Assembly (NCBI GenBank): GCA_032052615.1 | Contig: DAMBWF010000013.1 | Coordinates: 22,471 to 86,470, forward strand | Length of the DNA stretch: 64,000 bases | Source: Pseudomonas_T sp032052615 | GTDB lineage: Bacteria > Pseudomonadota > Gammaproteobacteria > Pseudomonadales > Pseudomonadaceae | Direction of reading: 5' to 3' | In this document: positions 48,547 to 57,190 of the stretch, one piece after another | Layout: each line of letters opens with the position of its first letter | How positions within the stretch are numbered: position 1 is the first letter of the stretch | Program-made: the position numbers and the translations under genes | The notes under the pieces: generated by a model | The model's input: only the letters and a program-made list of their open reading frames with translations | Told to the model about the DNA's origin: nothing | The model's database searches: none

Positions 48547-50460
48547 TCACGGCGAGAGGTAGGACGAGCGGGTCAGGCCCAGGCGCAGGGCGTCGACATA
48601 GCGGGCGCGCTCCTCGGCGCTGAGGTCGGCGCTGGCCACCTTGTCCCGGTACATGCTCATCAACTCCTCGGGCGACAGGTGCACGTAGCGCAGCATGTCC
48701 TCGATGGTGTCGTGGGTCTCCACCCCGGCGTGGTAGACGCTCCCGTCGTCGCGCTGGTAGATGTTCACCGAGTCGGTGTCGCCGAACAGGTTGTGCATGT
48801 CGCCGAGGATTTCCTGGTAGGCCCCCACCAGGAACATGCCCAGCAGGTAGTCCTCGCCCGCGCGCACTTCATGCACCGGCAGGCTGGTCTCGATGCTCTG
48901 CTCGTCCACGTACTGCTTGATCTTGCCGTCGGAATCGCAGGTGAGGTCCTGCAGCACGGCGCGGCGCAGCGGCTCCTCGTCCAGGCGCTGGATCGGCATG
49001 ATCGGCAGGATCTGGTCGATGGCCCAGGTGTCCGGCAGGCTCTGGAACACCGAGAAGTTGCAGATGTACTTGTCCGAGAGCTTGTCGTTGAGTTCGTCGA
49101 GCACTTGCCGATGGGAGCGCTGGCGGGCCTTGAGCTGGTTGTGCAGGCGCCGGCAGATGGCGAAATAGCACTGCTCGGCCAGGGCCTTCTGGGGCAGGTT
49201 GAGCTTGCCGGCGGAATACTGGGCCGACACCTCGTCGATGTAGTGGGTGGCGCGCCAGTAGGTCTCGGCGACCATTTCCGGGTCGCTGGGGCCGAGCAGG
49301 TCGAGCAGCACCTGCAGGGATTCGGGCTGTTCGTCCTCGGGCGCCACCAGCGGATCTTCGTCGTTGCGCCGCTCGACATCGGTCACCTGCACCACCAGCA
49401 CGGCATGGTGGGCGGTCATCGCCCGGCCGCTCTCGGAGAAGATGTGCGGATGCGGCAGCTCCTGGCGGTCGCAGAATTCCTTGAGCATGTCGACCACCGT
49501 GGCGGCGTAGTCGTCCATGTCATAGTTGATGGAGCTGGCGTTGCGCGAGTGGGTGCCGTCGTAGTCGACCCCCAGGCCGCCACCCACGTCCACGTGATCC
49601 ACCGGCAGGCCCAGGGCGCGCAACTCGCCGTAGTAGCGGATGGCCTCGCGGAAGCCCTTGCGGTAGTCGGCGATGTTGGCGATCTGCGAGCCCATGTGGA
49701 AGTGCAGCAGGCGAATGCCCTGGCCGAGGCCGGCGGCGCGGAAGCGCTCCACTACCGAGAGCAGTTGCGCGGCGGACAGGCCGAACTTGGATTTCTCGCC
49801 GCCGGTGTCGGCCCACTTGCTCGACGCCAGGGACGACAGGCGGACCCGCAGGCCCACCTGGGGCGTGACGCCGAGGGAGGCGGCCTCCTCGATCACCAGG
49901 GGCACCTCGGATTCCTTCTCGATCACGATGAAGACGTTGTGGCCGAGCTTCAGCCCCATCAGCGCCAGACGGATGAATTCGCGGTCCTTGTAGCCGTTGC
50001 AGACGATGGTGCCGCCCTGGGGCGCCATGGCCAGCACCGCCAGCAGCTCGGGCTTGGAGCCCGCCTCCAGGCCGATGGAGACGTTCTGGGTGGCGATGAT
50101 GTTCTCCACCACCGCCTCCTGCTGGTTGACCTTGATCGGGTACAGGGCGGTGTAGCGGTTCTGGTAGCCGAGTCGCTCGATGTTGGCGTCGAAGGCGCCG
50201 GTGAGCTGGCGCACGCGGTCCTGGAGGATGTCGGGGAAACGCACCAGCAGCGGTAGCGACAGGCCGCCCTGGCGCAGCGCGTCCACCTGGGCCAGCAGGT
50301 CGATGGGCTGACCGGCGTTGCGGTTCGGTCGCACTTCCACGCGGCCGGCGTCGTTGATCGCGAAATAGCCGGCGCCCCAATGGCGAATGCCGTAGACACC
50401 GCGGCTGTCGGCCACCGTCCAACTGCTGCCATCGTCTTTGCGCGTGCGTCGTACGGACAT
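48547..50460 (-). CDS. speA: Biosynthetic arginine decarboxylase
   Basis: A 637-residue PLP enzyme (fold type III) converting arginine to agmatine in polyamine synthesis. The PLP Lys110 is in ALYPIKVNQQEAVVE, with HFHMGSQIANI and VGGGLGVDYDG downstream. The length matches SpeA (about 630-660). The ATG at 50460 (MSVRRTRKDDG) agrees with the usual Pseudomonas start; an ATG six codons upstream has no ribosome site. The upstream gene yciH is on the same strand, 139 bp away, and this order is typical of Pseudomonas. Confidence 0.95.
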   Translation of the reverse strand: MSVRRTRKDDGSSWTVADSRGVYGIRHWGAGYFAINDAGRVEVRPNRNAGQPIDLLAQVDALRQGGLSLPLLVRFPDILQDRVRQLTGAFDANIERLGYQNRYTALYPIKVNQQEAVVENIIATQNVSIGLEAGSKPELLAVLAMAPQGGTIVCNGYKDREFIRLALMGLKLGHNVFIVIEKESEVPLVIEEAASLGVTPQVGLRVRLSSLASSKWADTGGEKSKFGLSAAQLLSVVERFRAAGLGQGIRLLHFHMGSQIANIADYRKGFREAIRYYGELRALGLPVDHVDVGGGLGVDYDGTHSRNASSINYDMDDYAATVVDMLKEFCDRQELPHPHIFSESGRAMTAHHAVLVVQVTDVERRNDEDPLVAPEDEQPESLQVLLDLLGPSDPEMVAETYWRATHYIDEVSAQYSAGKLNLPQKALAEQCYFAICRRLHNQLKARQRSHRQVLDELNDKLSDKYICNFSVFQSLPDTWAIDQILPIMPIQRLDEEPLRRAVLQDLTCDSDGKIKQYVDEQSIETSLPVHEVRAGEDYLLGMFLVGAYQEILGDMHNLFGDTDSVNIYQRDDGSVYHAGVETHDTIEDMLRYVHLSPEELMSMYRDKVASADLSAEERARYVDALRLGLTRSSYLSP

Positions 50461-50599
50461 CGTTCTGGTTTCCCCCATGGGCTGTGAATGACGGCGCCCC
50501 GCCGGAATGCACCGGGCGGGGTCGCCGCGAGAAGAATGGATCGGTCGTGTGACGTCTGGGTGGTTGACCGCGCGCGGGCGCGGTTAGTTTAGGGGCGGC

Positions 50600-50971
50600 T
50601 CAACCGCCGGACTTGCGGGCCTTGAAGCCACGCCGGGCGAGTTCCGCCAGGAGCAGCTCGACATGCTCGCCCTGGATCTCGATGACCCCATCCTTGAGCG
50701 CGCCGCCCGTGCCGCAGCGGCGCTTGAGTTCCGAGGCCAGCGCCTTCAGCTCGCCTTCCGGCAGGGGCACGCCGCTGATGGTGGTCACGGTCTTGCCGCC
50801 CCGGCCCTTGCTTTCCCGGCGAACCCGGGCGATGCCGTCGCCGACGGGCAGCGCATCGCGGGAGCAGGAACAGGCGGCCACCGGCTGCCCGCAATCGGGG
50901 CAATGCCGGCCGCCATCGGTGGAATACACCAGGCCGCCGAGGGCGGATAACGAAGCGGCTTTCTTGACCAC
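50600..50971 (-). CDS. yciH: SUI1/eIF1-like translation factor YciH
   Basis: A 123-residue protein with an N-terminal zinc-ribbon-like stretch with CPDCGQPVAACSC and a C-terminal SUI1 fold (KTVTTISGVPLPEGELKAL and QGEHVELLLAELARRGFKA). By family it binds the 30S subunit near the P site and influences start-codon selection. The start is GTG at 50971 with GAGGA upstream. It lies directly upstream of speA, as in P. aeruginosa. Confidence 0.92.
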   Translation of the reverse strand: MVKKAASLSALGGLVYSTDGGRHCPDCGQPVAACSCSRDALPVGDGIARVRRESKGRGGKTVTTISGVPLPEGELKALASELKRRCGTGGALKDGVIEIQGEHVELLLAELARRGFKARKSGG

Positions 50972-51222
50972 CGGCTTTCCTCGTAGGGGTCAGGATAGCG
51001 ACTGGCCGGCGGGAGCCGACCGCGAGGCCCCACTCTGGCAGGGGCAGCGCATCCGGGCGAGAGACGCCCGGTTCGAAGGCCGCGCAGTGTACCGGCAAAG
51101 CCGCCGCTTGCTAAGCGGCAAATCGCACCCGCCACGACGAAATGCAACCTGCGCCAGGACGCCGAGACGGGCTCGGCGGTACGGAAACCGTGGGCACGCC
51201 GGAGACACTGTCCCAGCGACGC

Positions 51223-52011
51223 TCAGACCCGCCGCGCGCGGGTGGCGAGGAAGGTCGGCAGGTAGCGGTCGATCACGAAGCGCGGCCGTGGCTGCCAGTC
51301 TTCGAGGAAGCGGTCGATGACGAAGCCGGCGGCCAGTTGCCCGCCGATCAGGTCGCCAAGGCCGTGACCGAAGGTCAGCGCCTCGCCGCTGGCCCGCCGG
51401 GCTTCGAGGGCGGCCGGCTCCAAGTCGTCCAGGTCGGAATAGGGAATCCGGTAGCGGGGGCGGATCAGGCCCTGTTCCGCCAGGTCGGGGTCGCGTTCGC
51501 CGACGAACACCACCGGGTTGTAGAAGCTGGCCATCAACAGCCCACCCGCGGCCAGCACCCGATGGCTTTCGGCCCAGACCGGGCGCACGTCGGGTATGTA
51601 GAGGTTGGAAATGGGATGGAATACCACGTCGAAGCTGCCGTCGGCGAGAGCGCCCAGGTCGCGCATGTCGCCTTGCACCAGGCGCAGCGACAGGCCATCG
51701 CGTTCGGCGACCGCGCGATCCTGGGCCAGTTGGCCGTCGGACAGGTCGAACACCGTGACTTCGGCGCCCGCCGCCGCCAGCACCGGCGCCTGCTGACCAC
51801 CAGCCGAGGCAAGGCACAGAATACGCCGGCCACGCACGTCGCCAAGCCAGTCCGCCGGCAGCGGACGCGGCGTCAGGTGCACATCCCAGCGGCCCTCGCG
51901 GGCGGCGGCGATGGTGGCCTCGTCCACCGGGCGCGACCATTCGCGCGCCTCAAGGGCCTGGCGGTCCCAGGCAGCGCGGTTATGGTCGATCAAGGTCTGC
52001 TCAGGGCTCAT
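51223..52011 (-). CDS. Class I SAM-dependent methyltransferase, substrate unknown
   Basis: A 262-residue protein with a Rossmann methyltransferase core: ILCLASAGGQQAPVLAAAGA as motif I (near 64-83), VFDLSDGQL as motif II and VVFHPISNLYIPDV as motif IV. A C-terminal extension (about 180-262) may form a substrate lid. Annotation beyond methyltransferase is not possible from sequence. It is 52 bp downstream of the DUF2333 gene on the same strand and may be its operon partner. The ribosome site is weak. Confidence 0.83.
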   Translation of the reverse strand: MSPEQTLIDHNRAAWDRQALEAREWSRPVDEATIAAAREGRWDVHLTPRPLPADWLGDVRGRRILCLASAGGQQAPVLAAAGAEVTVFDLSDGQLAQDRAVAERDGLSLRLVQGDMRDLGALADGSFDVVFHPISNLYIPDVRPVWAESHRVLAAGGLLMASFYNPVVFVGERDPDLAEQGLIRPRYRIPYSDLDDLEPAALEARRASGEALTFGHGLGDLIGGQLAAGFVIDRFLEDWQPRPRFVIDRYLPTFLATRARRV

Positions 52012-52063
52012 GCGTCGTTCATAGGCCTCGTGTGACAGCCGCCACGCGCCGGGCAGCGTCGCC

Positions 52064-53131
52064 TCAGCCCTGTTCGAGCAGTTGGCGCAGGTCGATGATC
52101 GCCGCGTTGGCGCGGGAGATGTAGTTGGCCATCACCAGCGAGTGGTTGGCCAGGATGCCATAGCCACTGCCATTGAGGACCATCGGGCTCCACATGGGCT
52201 CCTGGGCGGCCTCCAGCTCGCGGATGATCTGCCGCACGCTGATGGTGGCGTTCTTCTTCGCCAGGACGTCGGCGAAATCCACTTCAATGGCGCGCAGCAG
52301 GTGGGACAGCGCCCAGGCCTGGCCACGGGCCTCGTAGAAGACGTTATCGATCTGCAACCAGGGAGTTTCCACCACTTCCTCGCTGACCTGGGGCACCTGC
52401 CCTGGCTGGACCTCGTCGGCCTTCACATCGGTGTTCAGGCGCACCCGGCCGACGCTCGCCGACAGGCGCTGGGACAGCGACCCCAGGCGGGTGGCGACGT
52501 CGCCCAGCCAGTTGTTCAGGTTGTCGGCGCGGGTATAGAACTGCGCGCTGGGCGACGCCGTCGAGAGGCGCGCCTGGTAGCGGTCCAGGGACTTGATGCC
52601 CTCGCGGTACTCGGCCTCGGAGGCGGGCAGCGCCCAGCTCTTGTTGTCGAAGTTGAAGCGCGGCTCGGCCTTGGTAAGGTCGGGGTCCTCGGTGGACTGG
52701 GACTGGGAGCGGGCAAAGTCCTTGCGCAAGGCGCGGGTCAGGTCGCGGACCTGGACCAGCACGCCGTATTCCCAGCTGGGCATGTTGTCCAGCCACAGCC
52801 CGGGCGGCGCCAGGTCGTTGGAGAGGTAGCCGCCATTCTTATCCAGCAGGGTCGCGGCGACGCGCTTAAGGGTTTCCACCGTGGTGAACCCCGTGACCAT
52901 TTGCCGCTGGGTGCGCTGGGCGGCGTCCTGGGCGTTCTGCTGTACCGAGAACGGCCCTGGCTCCTGGCTCCAGTACCAGCCGACCACCAGCGTCACCAGC
53001 AGGTAGATCAGCAGGAGCACACCGAAGCCACGGACGACCCAGGAGCCCCGTGGTTCGTGGCGGACGCCGGTGGCGGGCTCGTGGGCCACGCCCTCGCGCG
53101 GCTCGCCGGTACGATTCTTCCAGTCCAGCAT
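52064..53131 (-). CDS. DUF2333 single-pass membrane protein
   Basis: A 355-residue protein with a cytoplasmic N terminus of about 30 residues, one membrane helix (VLLLIYLLVTLVVGWYWS) and a large helical periplasmic domain. It matches DUF2333, found in Pseudomonas and relatives next to a diguanylate cyclase as here. The C-terminal stretch MVLNGSGYGILANHSLVMAN is well conserved in the family. Function is unknown. It is divergent from the diguanylate cyclase gene, sharing a 301-bp regulatory region. Confidence 0.85.
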   Translation of the reverse strand: MLDWKNRTGEPREGVAHEPATGVRHEPRGSWVVRGFGVLLLIYLLVTLVVGWYWSQEPGPFSVQQNAQDAAQRTQRQMVTGFTTVETLKRVAATLLDKNGGYLSNDLAPPGLWLDNMPSWEYGVLVQVRDLTRALRKDFARSQSQSTEDPDLTKAEPRFNFDNKSWALPASEAEYREGIKSLDRYQARLSTASPSAQFYTRADNLNNWLGDVATRLGSLSQRLSASVGRVRLNTDVKADEVQPGQVPQVSEEVVETPWLQIDNVFYEARGQAWALSHLLRAIEVDFADVLAKKNATISVRQIIRELEAAQEPMWSPMVLNGSGYGILANHSLVMANYISRANAAIIDLRQLLEQG

Positions 53132-53261
53132 GGCAACTCATTCCTTCATCGCGATGTTCGGAGGTTCGACCACAACCCCGCCGGAGGGTTGCCGCCGGGT
53201 GGCACTATACGAGAATGTCCCGGCGCGAAGCGGTCTCGCCGAGCAGGAAAATCGCCCAGAA

Positions 53262-53279
53262 GCATGACCCAGGTCATGC
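53262..53279. promoter_or_regulatory. Perfect palindrome, candidate operator
   Basis: GCATGACC (53262-53269) and GGTCATGC (53272-53279) form a perfect inverted repeat around a 2-bp centre in the divergent region. Symmetry and size suit a dimeric regulator. It is about 100 bp upstream of the cyclase promoter and about 130 bp from the DUF2333 start. No T-tract follows, so it is unlikely to be a terminator. Confidence 0.4.
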
Positions 53280-53374
53280 GTCAATGGATCGGCGGCGCTC
53301 CTCTGACGCGACGCCGAGTGCTAGCATAGAGCCATTATTCAGCGCCGATCGCGAATGGAAGCCCCGATCCGACC

Positions 53375-53403
53375 TTGAGTCGGCCCTCGACGCGTTATAT
53401 AAG
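53375..53403 (+). promoter_or_regulatory. Sigma70-type promoter for the diguanylate cyclase gene
   Basis: TTGAGT (53375-53380) and TATAAG (53398-53403) are spaced by 17 bp, the optimal distance. The -10 ends 29 bp before the ATG at 53433, leaving a short leader. This is the best-looking promoter in the window. Confidence 0.6.
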
Positions 53404-53432
53404 CCACACCCAACGCATCCAGAAGCCGGGCC

Positions 53433-55046
53433 ATGAGCGAGCAAGAAGACCCTAGCCGGGATCGGCTCAAGCATCACTTCGCCCAACGGGTCATCCACCA
53501 GGCGCGCCAAGTGCTGGAGGTCTGGCAGCGGTTGCAGCGCCTGGAGTGGAACGCCCACGACATGGCCGACCTGGTGGATGCGAACCTGCGGTTGCTGCGC
53601 TACGCCGAGCGCTTCGACCAACCCGAGCATACCCTTCTCGCCCAAGGCATCGAGCGTTGCCTGCGGGCCGTCAGCGCCAACCGAGGGCGCCTGAACAGCG
53701 CGCTGATCACCGAACTCAACCAACTCATGCAGCGGCTGTCCCGCACCGGCCTGCGCCACAGCGACCAACTCGAACAGATGGCCCTGCCACCGCTGCGCAA
53801 GCCGGTCTACCTGGCGCTGCAGGACCAGGACCGAGTCGAGCGGCTGGTCCAGCAACTGGACTTCTTCGGACTCAGCGCCCAGGGCTTCGAGAACGCCACT
53901 GCCTTCCGCGCGGCGATGGCCGAACGGCACCCGGCGCTGATCGTGATGGAGGTGGATTTCGACGGACCGGGCGTCGGCCTGACGCTGGCGGCGGAGGCCC
54001 AGACGGGGCTGGAACAGAAGATCCCGGTACTGTTCTTCAGCCACGACGACACCGGCACCCCCATCCGCCTGGCGGCGGTGCGTGCCGGAGGGCAGGAATT
54101 CTTCACCGGCACCATCGATGCCTCCAGCGTGCTGGAAAAGGTCGAATCGCTCACCCGCACCGCCCATTACGAGCCTTACAAGGTCATGGTCGTGGACGAC
54201 TCCAAGGCCCAGGCCATGCACACCGAGCTGGTGCTCAACAGCGCCGGCATCGTCACCCGCGCCATCACCGACCCGGTGCTGGCCATGGGCGAGCTGGCCG
54301 ACTTCCAGCCGGACCTGATCATCCTCGACATGTACATGCCCGGCTGCGTCGGCACCGAGCTGGCCAAGGTGATCCGCCAGCACGAACGCTACGTCAGCGT
54401 GCCGATCATCTACCTGTCGGCCGAGGACGACCTGGACAAGCAACTCGACGCCATGAGCGAGGGCGGCGACGACTTTCTCACCAAGCCGATCAAGCCACGC
54501 CACCTCATCGCCACGGTGCGCACCCGCGCGGCCCGGGCCCGCAGCCTGCGGGCGCGCATGGTGCGCGACAGCCTGACCGGGTTGTTCAATCACACCCATA
54601 CCCTGCAACTGCTGGAGGACGCCCGCTTCCGCGCCCGCCGCTTCCGCCAGCCCCTGGCCTTCGCGATGATCGACATCGATCACTTCAAGCGGGTCAACGA
54701 CACCTATGGCCACCCCATGGGCGACCGGGTGATCAAGAGCCTCGCGCTGTTCCTCAAGCAGCGCCTGCGCAAGACCGACCACATCGGCCGGTATGGCGGC
54801 GAGGAGTTCGCCGTGGTGCTGCCGGACACCGACGCCCAGGGCGCGCTGGGCGTGCTCGACGAAATCCGCCGGCGCTTCGCCGAGATCCGCTACCCCGCCC
54901 AGCCGGGCGAGCTGAGCTGCACCTTCAGTTGCGGGATCGCCGAGCTGCGCGAGGACATGGACATCAAGACCCTGTCCAAGCAGGCCGACGAAGCCCTCTA
55001 CCAGGCCAAGCACGGCGGCCGCAACCGAGTCGAACTGTTCCGCTAA
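53433..55046 (+). CDS. gcbA: Diguanylate cyclase response regulator (GcbA-like, REC-REC-GGDEF)
   Basis: A 537-residue cytoplasmic c-di-GMP synthase. An N-terminal helical region (1-120) is followed by a degenerate receiver (about 124-240) with Glu173 in place of the phospho-Asp, then an intact receiver (about 249-370) with Asp299 (IILDMYMPG) and Lys351. The GGDEF domain (about 375-537) has an intact active site GGEEF at 455-459 and an inhibitory RxxD site at Arg446-Asp449, so it should be active and feedback-inhibited. Domain order and neighbours match the Pseudomonas GcbA/AdcA group, which affects attachment and biofilm dispersion. No kinase is adjacent. Confidence 0.92.
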   Translation: MSEQEDPSRDRLKHHFAQRVIHQARQVLEVWQRLQRLEWNAHDMADLVDANLRLLRYAERFDQPEHTLLAQGIERCLRAVSANRGRLNSALITELNQLMQRLSRTGLRHSDQLEQMALPPLRKPVYLALQDQDRVERLVQQLDFFGLSAQGFENATAFRAAMAERHPALIVMEVDFDGPGVGLTLAAEAQTGLEQKIPVLFFSHDDTGTPIRLAAVRAGGQEFFTGTIDASSVLEKVESLTRTAHYEPYKVMVVDDSKAQAMHTELVLNSAGIVTRAITDPVLAMGELADFQPDLIILDMYMPGCVGTELAKVIRQHERYVSVPIIYLSAEDDLDKQLDAMSEGGDDFLTKPIKPRHLIATVRTRAARARSLRARMVRDSLTGLFNHTHTLQLLEDARFRARRFRQPLAFAMIDIDHFKRVNDTYGHPMGDRVIKSLALFLKQRLRKTDHIGRYGGEEFAVVLPDTDAQGALGVLDEIRRRFAEIRYPAQPGELSCTFSCGIAELREDMDIKTLSKQADEALYQAKHGGRNRVELFR

Positions 55047-55065
55047 GTGTGATGCCGGTCACACT
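55046..55065. promoter_or_regulatory. CRP/Vfr-like palindrome
   Basis: AGTGTGA (55046-55052), six spacer bases and TCACACT (55059-55065) form a perfect 7-bp-arm inverted repeat that contains TGTGA-N6-TCACA, the CRP consensus; Vfr of Pseudomonas recognises a related sequence. It begins on the last base of the cyclase stop codon and ends 65 bp before the CtpL-like receptor start. It could also be a stem of a terminator, but no T-tract follows. Confidence 0.55.
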
Positions 55066-55081
55066 GTCATCGCTTCGTCAT
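55064..55081 (+). promoter_or_regulatory. Candidate Pho box upstream of the CtpL-like receptor
   Basis: CTGTCAT (55064-55070), four spacer bases and TCGTCAT (55075-55081) form the 7+4+7 direct-repeat layout of a PhoB box; the first half is a perfect match and the second matches in five of seven positions. A -10-like TATCGT lies at 55092-55097 and the ATG is at 55131. P. aeruginosa CtpL is a phosphate-starvation chemoreceptor, so PhoB control fits. The box overlaps the last two bases of the CRP-like palindrome. Confidence 0.55.
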
Positions 55082-55130
55082 CCGCCCGACCTATCGTGGC
55101 CGCCCGACCCGCGTTACGAGGCCGAGCCCG

Positions 55131-57143
55131 ATGCGTCTCAAGCTGCTCACCCACCTGAACACCCTGCTGCAGGTGAGTGCCTGCCTGGCGCTGGGCGCCA
55201 CCCTCGTCTGGTCGCAACGAGCGCTGGAGCGGCCGTTCCAGCTCATGGAACGCTACCTGACCCTATCCCAGGGCATGCAACGCGACATCGCCGACAACAT
55301 CCAGGCCTACCTAGGCAACGGGGATGCCCTGCGCCAGAAAGCGGCGGCCGAGGCCTTGGAGGCCCTGAGCCTCGATCTGGACACCCTGCCTCCGGCACTG
55401 GCGACGCGCCTGCGGCCGAGCCTCGACACCCTGCACGGCTTCGTCGCCGGCGACCTGCTGGCGGCCGGCAAGCTGGCGGGCGACCCACAGGGCCTGCTGA
55501 TCCAGGCCGAACGGGAGATCGCGGCGAACCTCGACGGCCTGAGCCGCTATGTCGACCAGGGCGCCGGCCAGGGCGCGAGCGCCGAGGCGGCGGCCTACCG
55601 GGCCCCGCTGTTCGCCGCCGCGCAACACCTGACGCGGCTGGCCCAGGCGCGCGCCAAGCTGGTGGAGAGCGGCCGCGACGAGTTGGCGGCGGACGTCGAC
55701 CGGGCGCTTGATGCCTTGCGCGGCGAGGCTCGTCGCCTCGACCAACTGCCCCTGCTGGGCGTCGTCGCGGACGACGGCTCGGCCGCCGATAACTTCGCGG
55801 CGATGCTCGGCCTCGCGGCCGAGGGCGGCGCCCAGGCGCCGGCCGAGGACCAGGCCATCGCCCTGCGCCGCGACCTGGCCGGCCTGCTCCAACGCTACCC
55901 GGGCGAGCTGCAACGCACCCGCACCCTGATCCGCCAGCGAGGCGAACTGGCGACCCTGAGCGCGCAACGGGTCCGCGAGGCCCAGGAAGCCCTCGCCGGG
56001 CTGGAGCCCGATGTGCGCGCCGAACATGCCCGTATCCAAGGTGAGGTGAGATTGATCCAGGGCCTCGCCATTGGCCTGATCCTCCTCGTCGCGCTGTTCA
56101 TCGACCGCCTGCAGCGGCGCCTCGCGGGCACTCTCGGGCGGCTGGCGCCGGCGCTCTCCGCCTGGGCGGCGGGCGACTTCGCCGAGCCGATCCTGCTGCG
56201 CACCCGGACCCGGGAACTGCAAGACATCGAGACCTCCCTGGGGCGGCTGCGCCTATACCTTGTGGACTTGGTGGGCACCCTGCGCGGCCATGCCGAGGCG
56301 GTCGCCGGCAGCAGTCGCGCCCTCGCCGACCTCAGCGGCGGGCTGCACGCCGGCGCCGAGCGCCAGGCCGGGGATACCGGACTGATCCGCGACGCCCTTG
56401 GCGCCCTGGAAACCACCATCCACCAAGTCGCCGAGGATGCCAGCCAGGCGGCGCGCGCCAGCCAGGACGCCGGGCTGGCGGTGGAGCGGGGCCAGCGGGT
56501 GATCGGCCACAGCCTCGACGGGCTGCGCGCCTTGGTGGGCGAGGTGCAGGACAATGCCCAGGCCGTCGAGCGACTGGCGGCGGAAAGCGCGGCCATCGAG
56601 CGGGTGCTGACGGTGATCCGCGGTGTCGCCGAACAGACCAACCTGCTGGCCCTGAACGCCGCCATCGAGGCGGCCCGGGCAGGCGAAAGCGGCCGGGGCT
56701 TCGCCGTGGTCGCCGAGGAGGTCCGCGCCCTGGCCCTGCGCACCACCGGCGCCACCGGGGAAATCCAGCAGTTGATCGACCGCCTGCAGCAGGCCGCCCT
56801 GGGCTCGGTGCAGGCCATGCGCGCCCAGGTCGAGCACGCCGAGGCCACGGCGGCGGAGGCAGCCCTGACCGAAGGCGCGCTGCACACGATCGTCGCGGCG
56901 ATCCAAACCATCGCCGCCCTCGCCGGACGCATCGCCGAGGCCACCGCCCAGCAGCGCGAGGCGGTGAGCGACATCAGCGCCCACAGCGAGCGCATCCACC
57001 GCCTGGGCGCCGAGAACCTGGTGCGCATCGGCCAAAGCCGCGAACAGGGCGAACACCTGCTGCGCCTGGGCCAGCAACTGAGCGGCGCGGTGCAGGCCTT
57101 TCGCGTGGCGCCGGCCCTCGTGCCGAGCGGTCGGCCCCGCTAG
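55131..57143 (+). CDS. ctpL: Methyl-accepting chemotaxis protein, CtpL-like
   Basis: A 670-residue chemoreceptor. Membrane helix 1 is about residues 7-28; a large helical periplasmic domain of about 280 residues follows, longer than the usual four-helix bundle. Helix 2 (LIQGLAIGLILLVALFID) is near 305-322, then HAMP and the signalling domain with VAEQTNLLALNAAIEAARAG. The position between gcbA-like and dsbD genes and the large sensor match P. aeruginosa CtpL, which mediates taxis to inorganic phosphate at low concentration. A candidate Pho box upstream supports this. The gene symbol rests on synteny and architecture. Confidence 0.85.
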   Translation: MRLKLLTHLNTLLQVSACLALGATLVWSQRALERPFQLMERYLTLSQGMQRDIADNIQAYLGNGDALRQKAAAEALEALSLDLDTLPPALATRLRPSLDTLHGFVAGDLLAAGKLAGDPQGLLIQAEREIAANLDGLSRYVDQGAGQGASAEAAAYRAPLFAAAQHLTRLAQARAKLVESGRDELAADVDRALDALRGEARRLDQLPLLGVVADDGSAADNFAAMLGLAAEGGAQAPAEDQAIALRRDLAGLLQRYPGELQRTRTLIRQRGELATLSAQRVREAQEALAGLEPDVRAEHARIQGEVRLIQGLAIGLILLVALFIDRLQRRLAGTLGRLAPALSAWAAGDFAEPILLRTRTRELQDIETSLGRLRLYLVDLVGTLRGHAEAVAGSSRALADLSGGLHAGAERQAGDTGLIRDALGALETTIHQVAEDASQAARASQDAGLAVERGQRVIGHSLDGLRALVGEVQDNAQAVERLAAESAAIERVLTVIRGVAEQTNLLALNAAIEAARAGESGRGFAVVAEEVRALALRTTGATGEIQQLIDRLQQAALGSVQAMRAQVEHAEATAAEAALTEGALHTIVAAIQTIAALAGRIAEATAQQREAVSDISAHSERIHRLGAENLVRIGQSREQGEHLLRLGQQLSGAVQAFRVAPALVPSGRPR

Positions 57144-57190
57144 CCGGCGTTTTGGTTATCATGCCGGGCATTTGGCTTCGCGAGCGACCC

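Larger units (their letters stand above)
53132..53432. promoter_or_regulatory. Divergent regulatory region between DUF2333 and diguanylate cyclase genes
   Basis: This 301-bp non-coding region contains a perfect 8-bp-arm palindrome at 53262-53279 and a good sigma70-type promoter toward the cyclase at 53375-53403, listed separately. Nothing else was recognised, including on the DUF2333 side. Confidence 0.5.
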
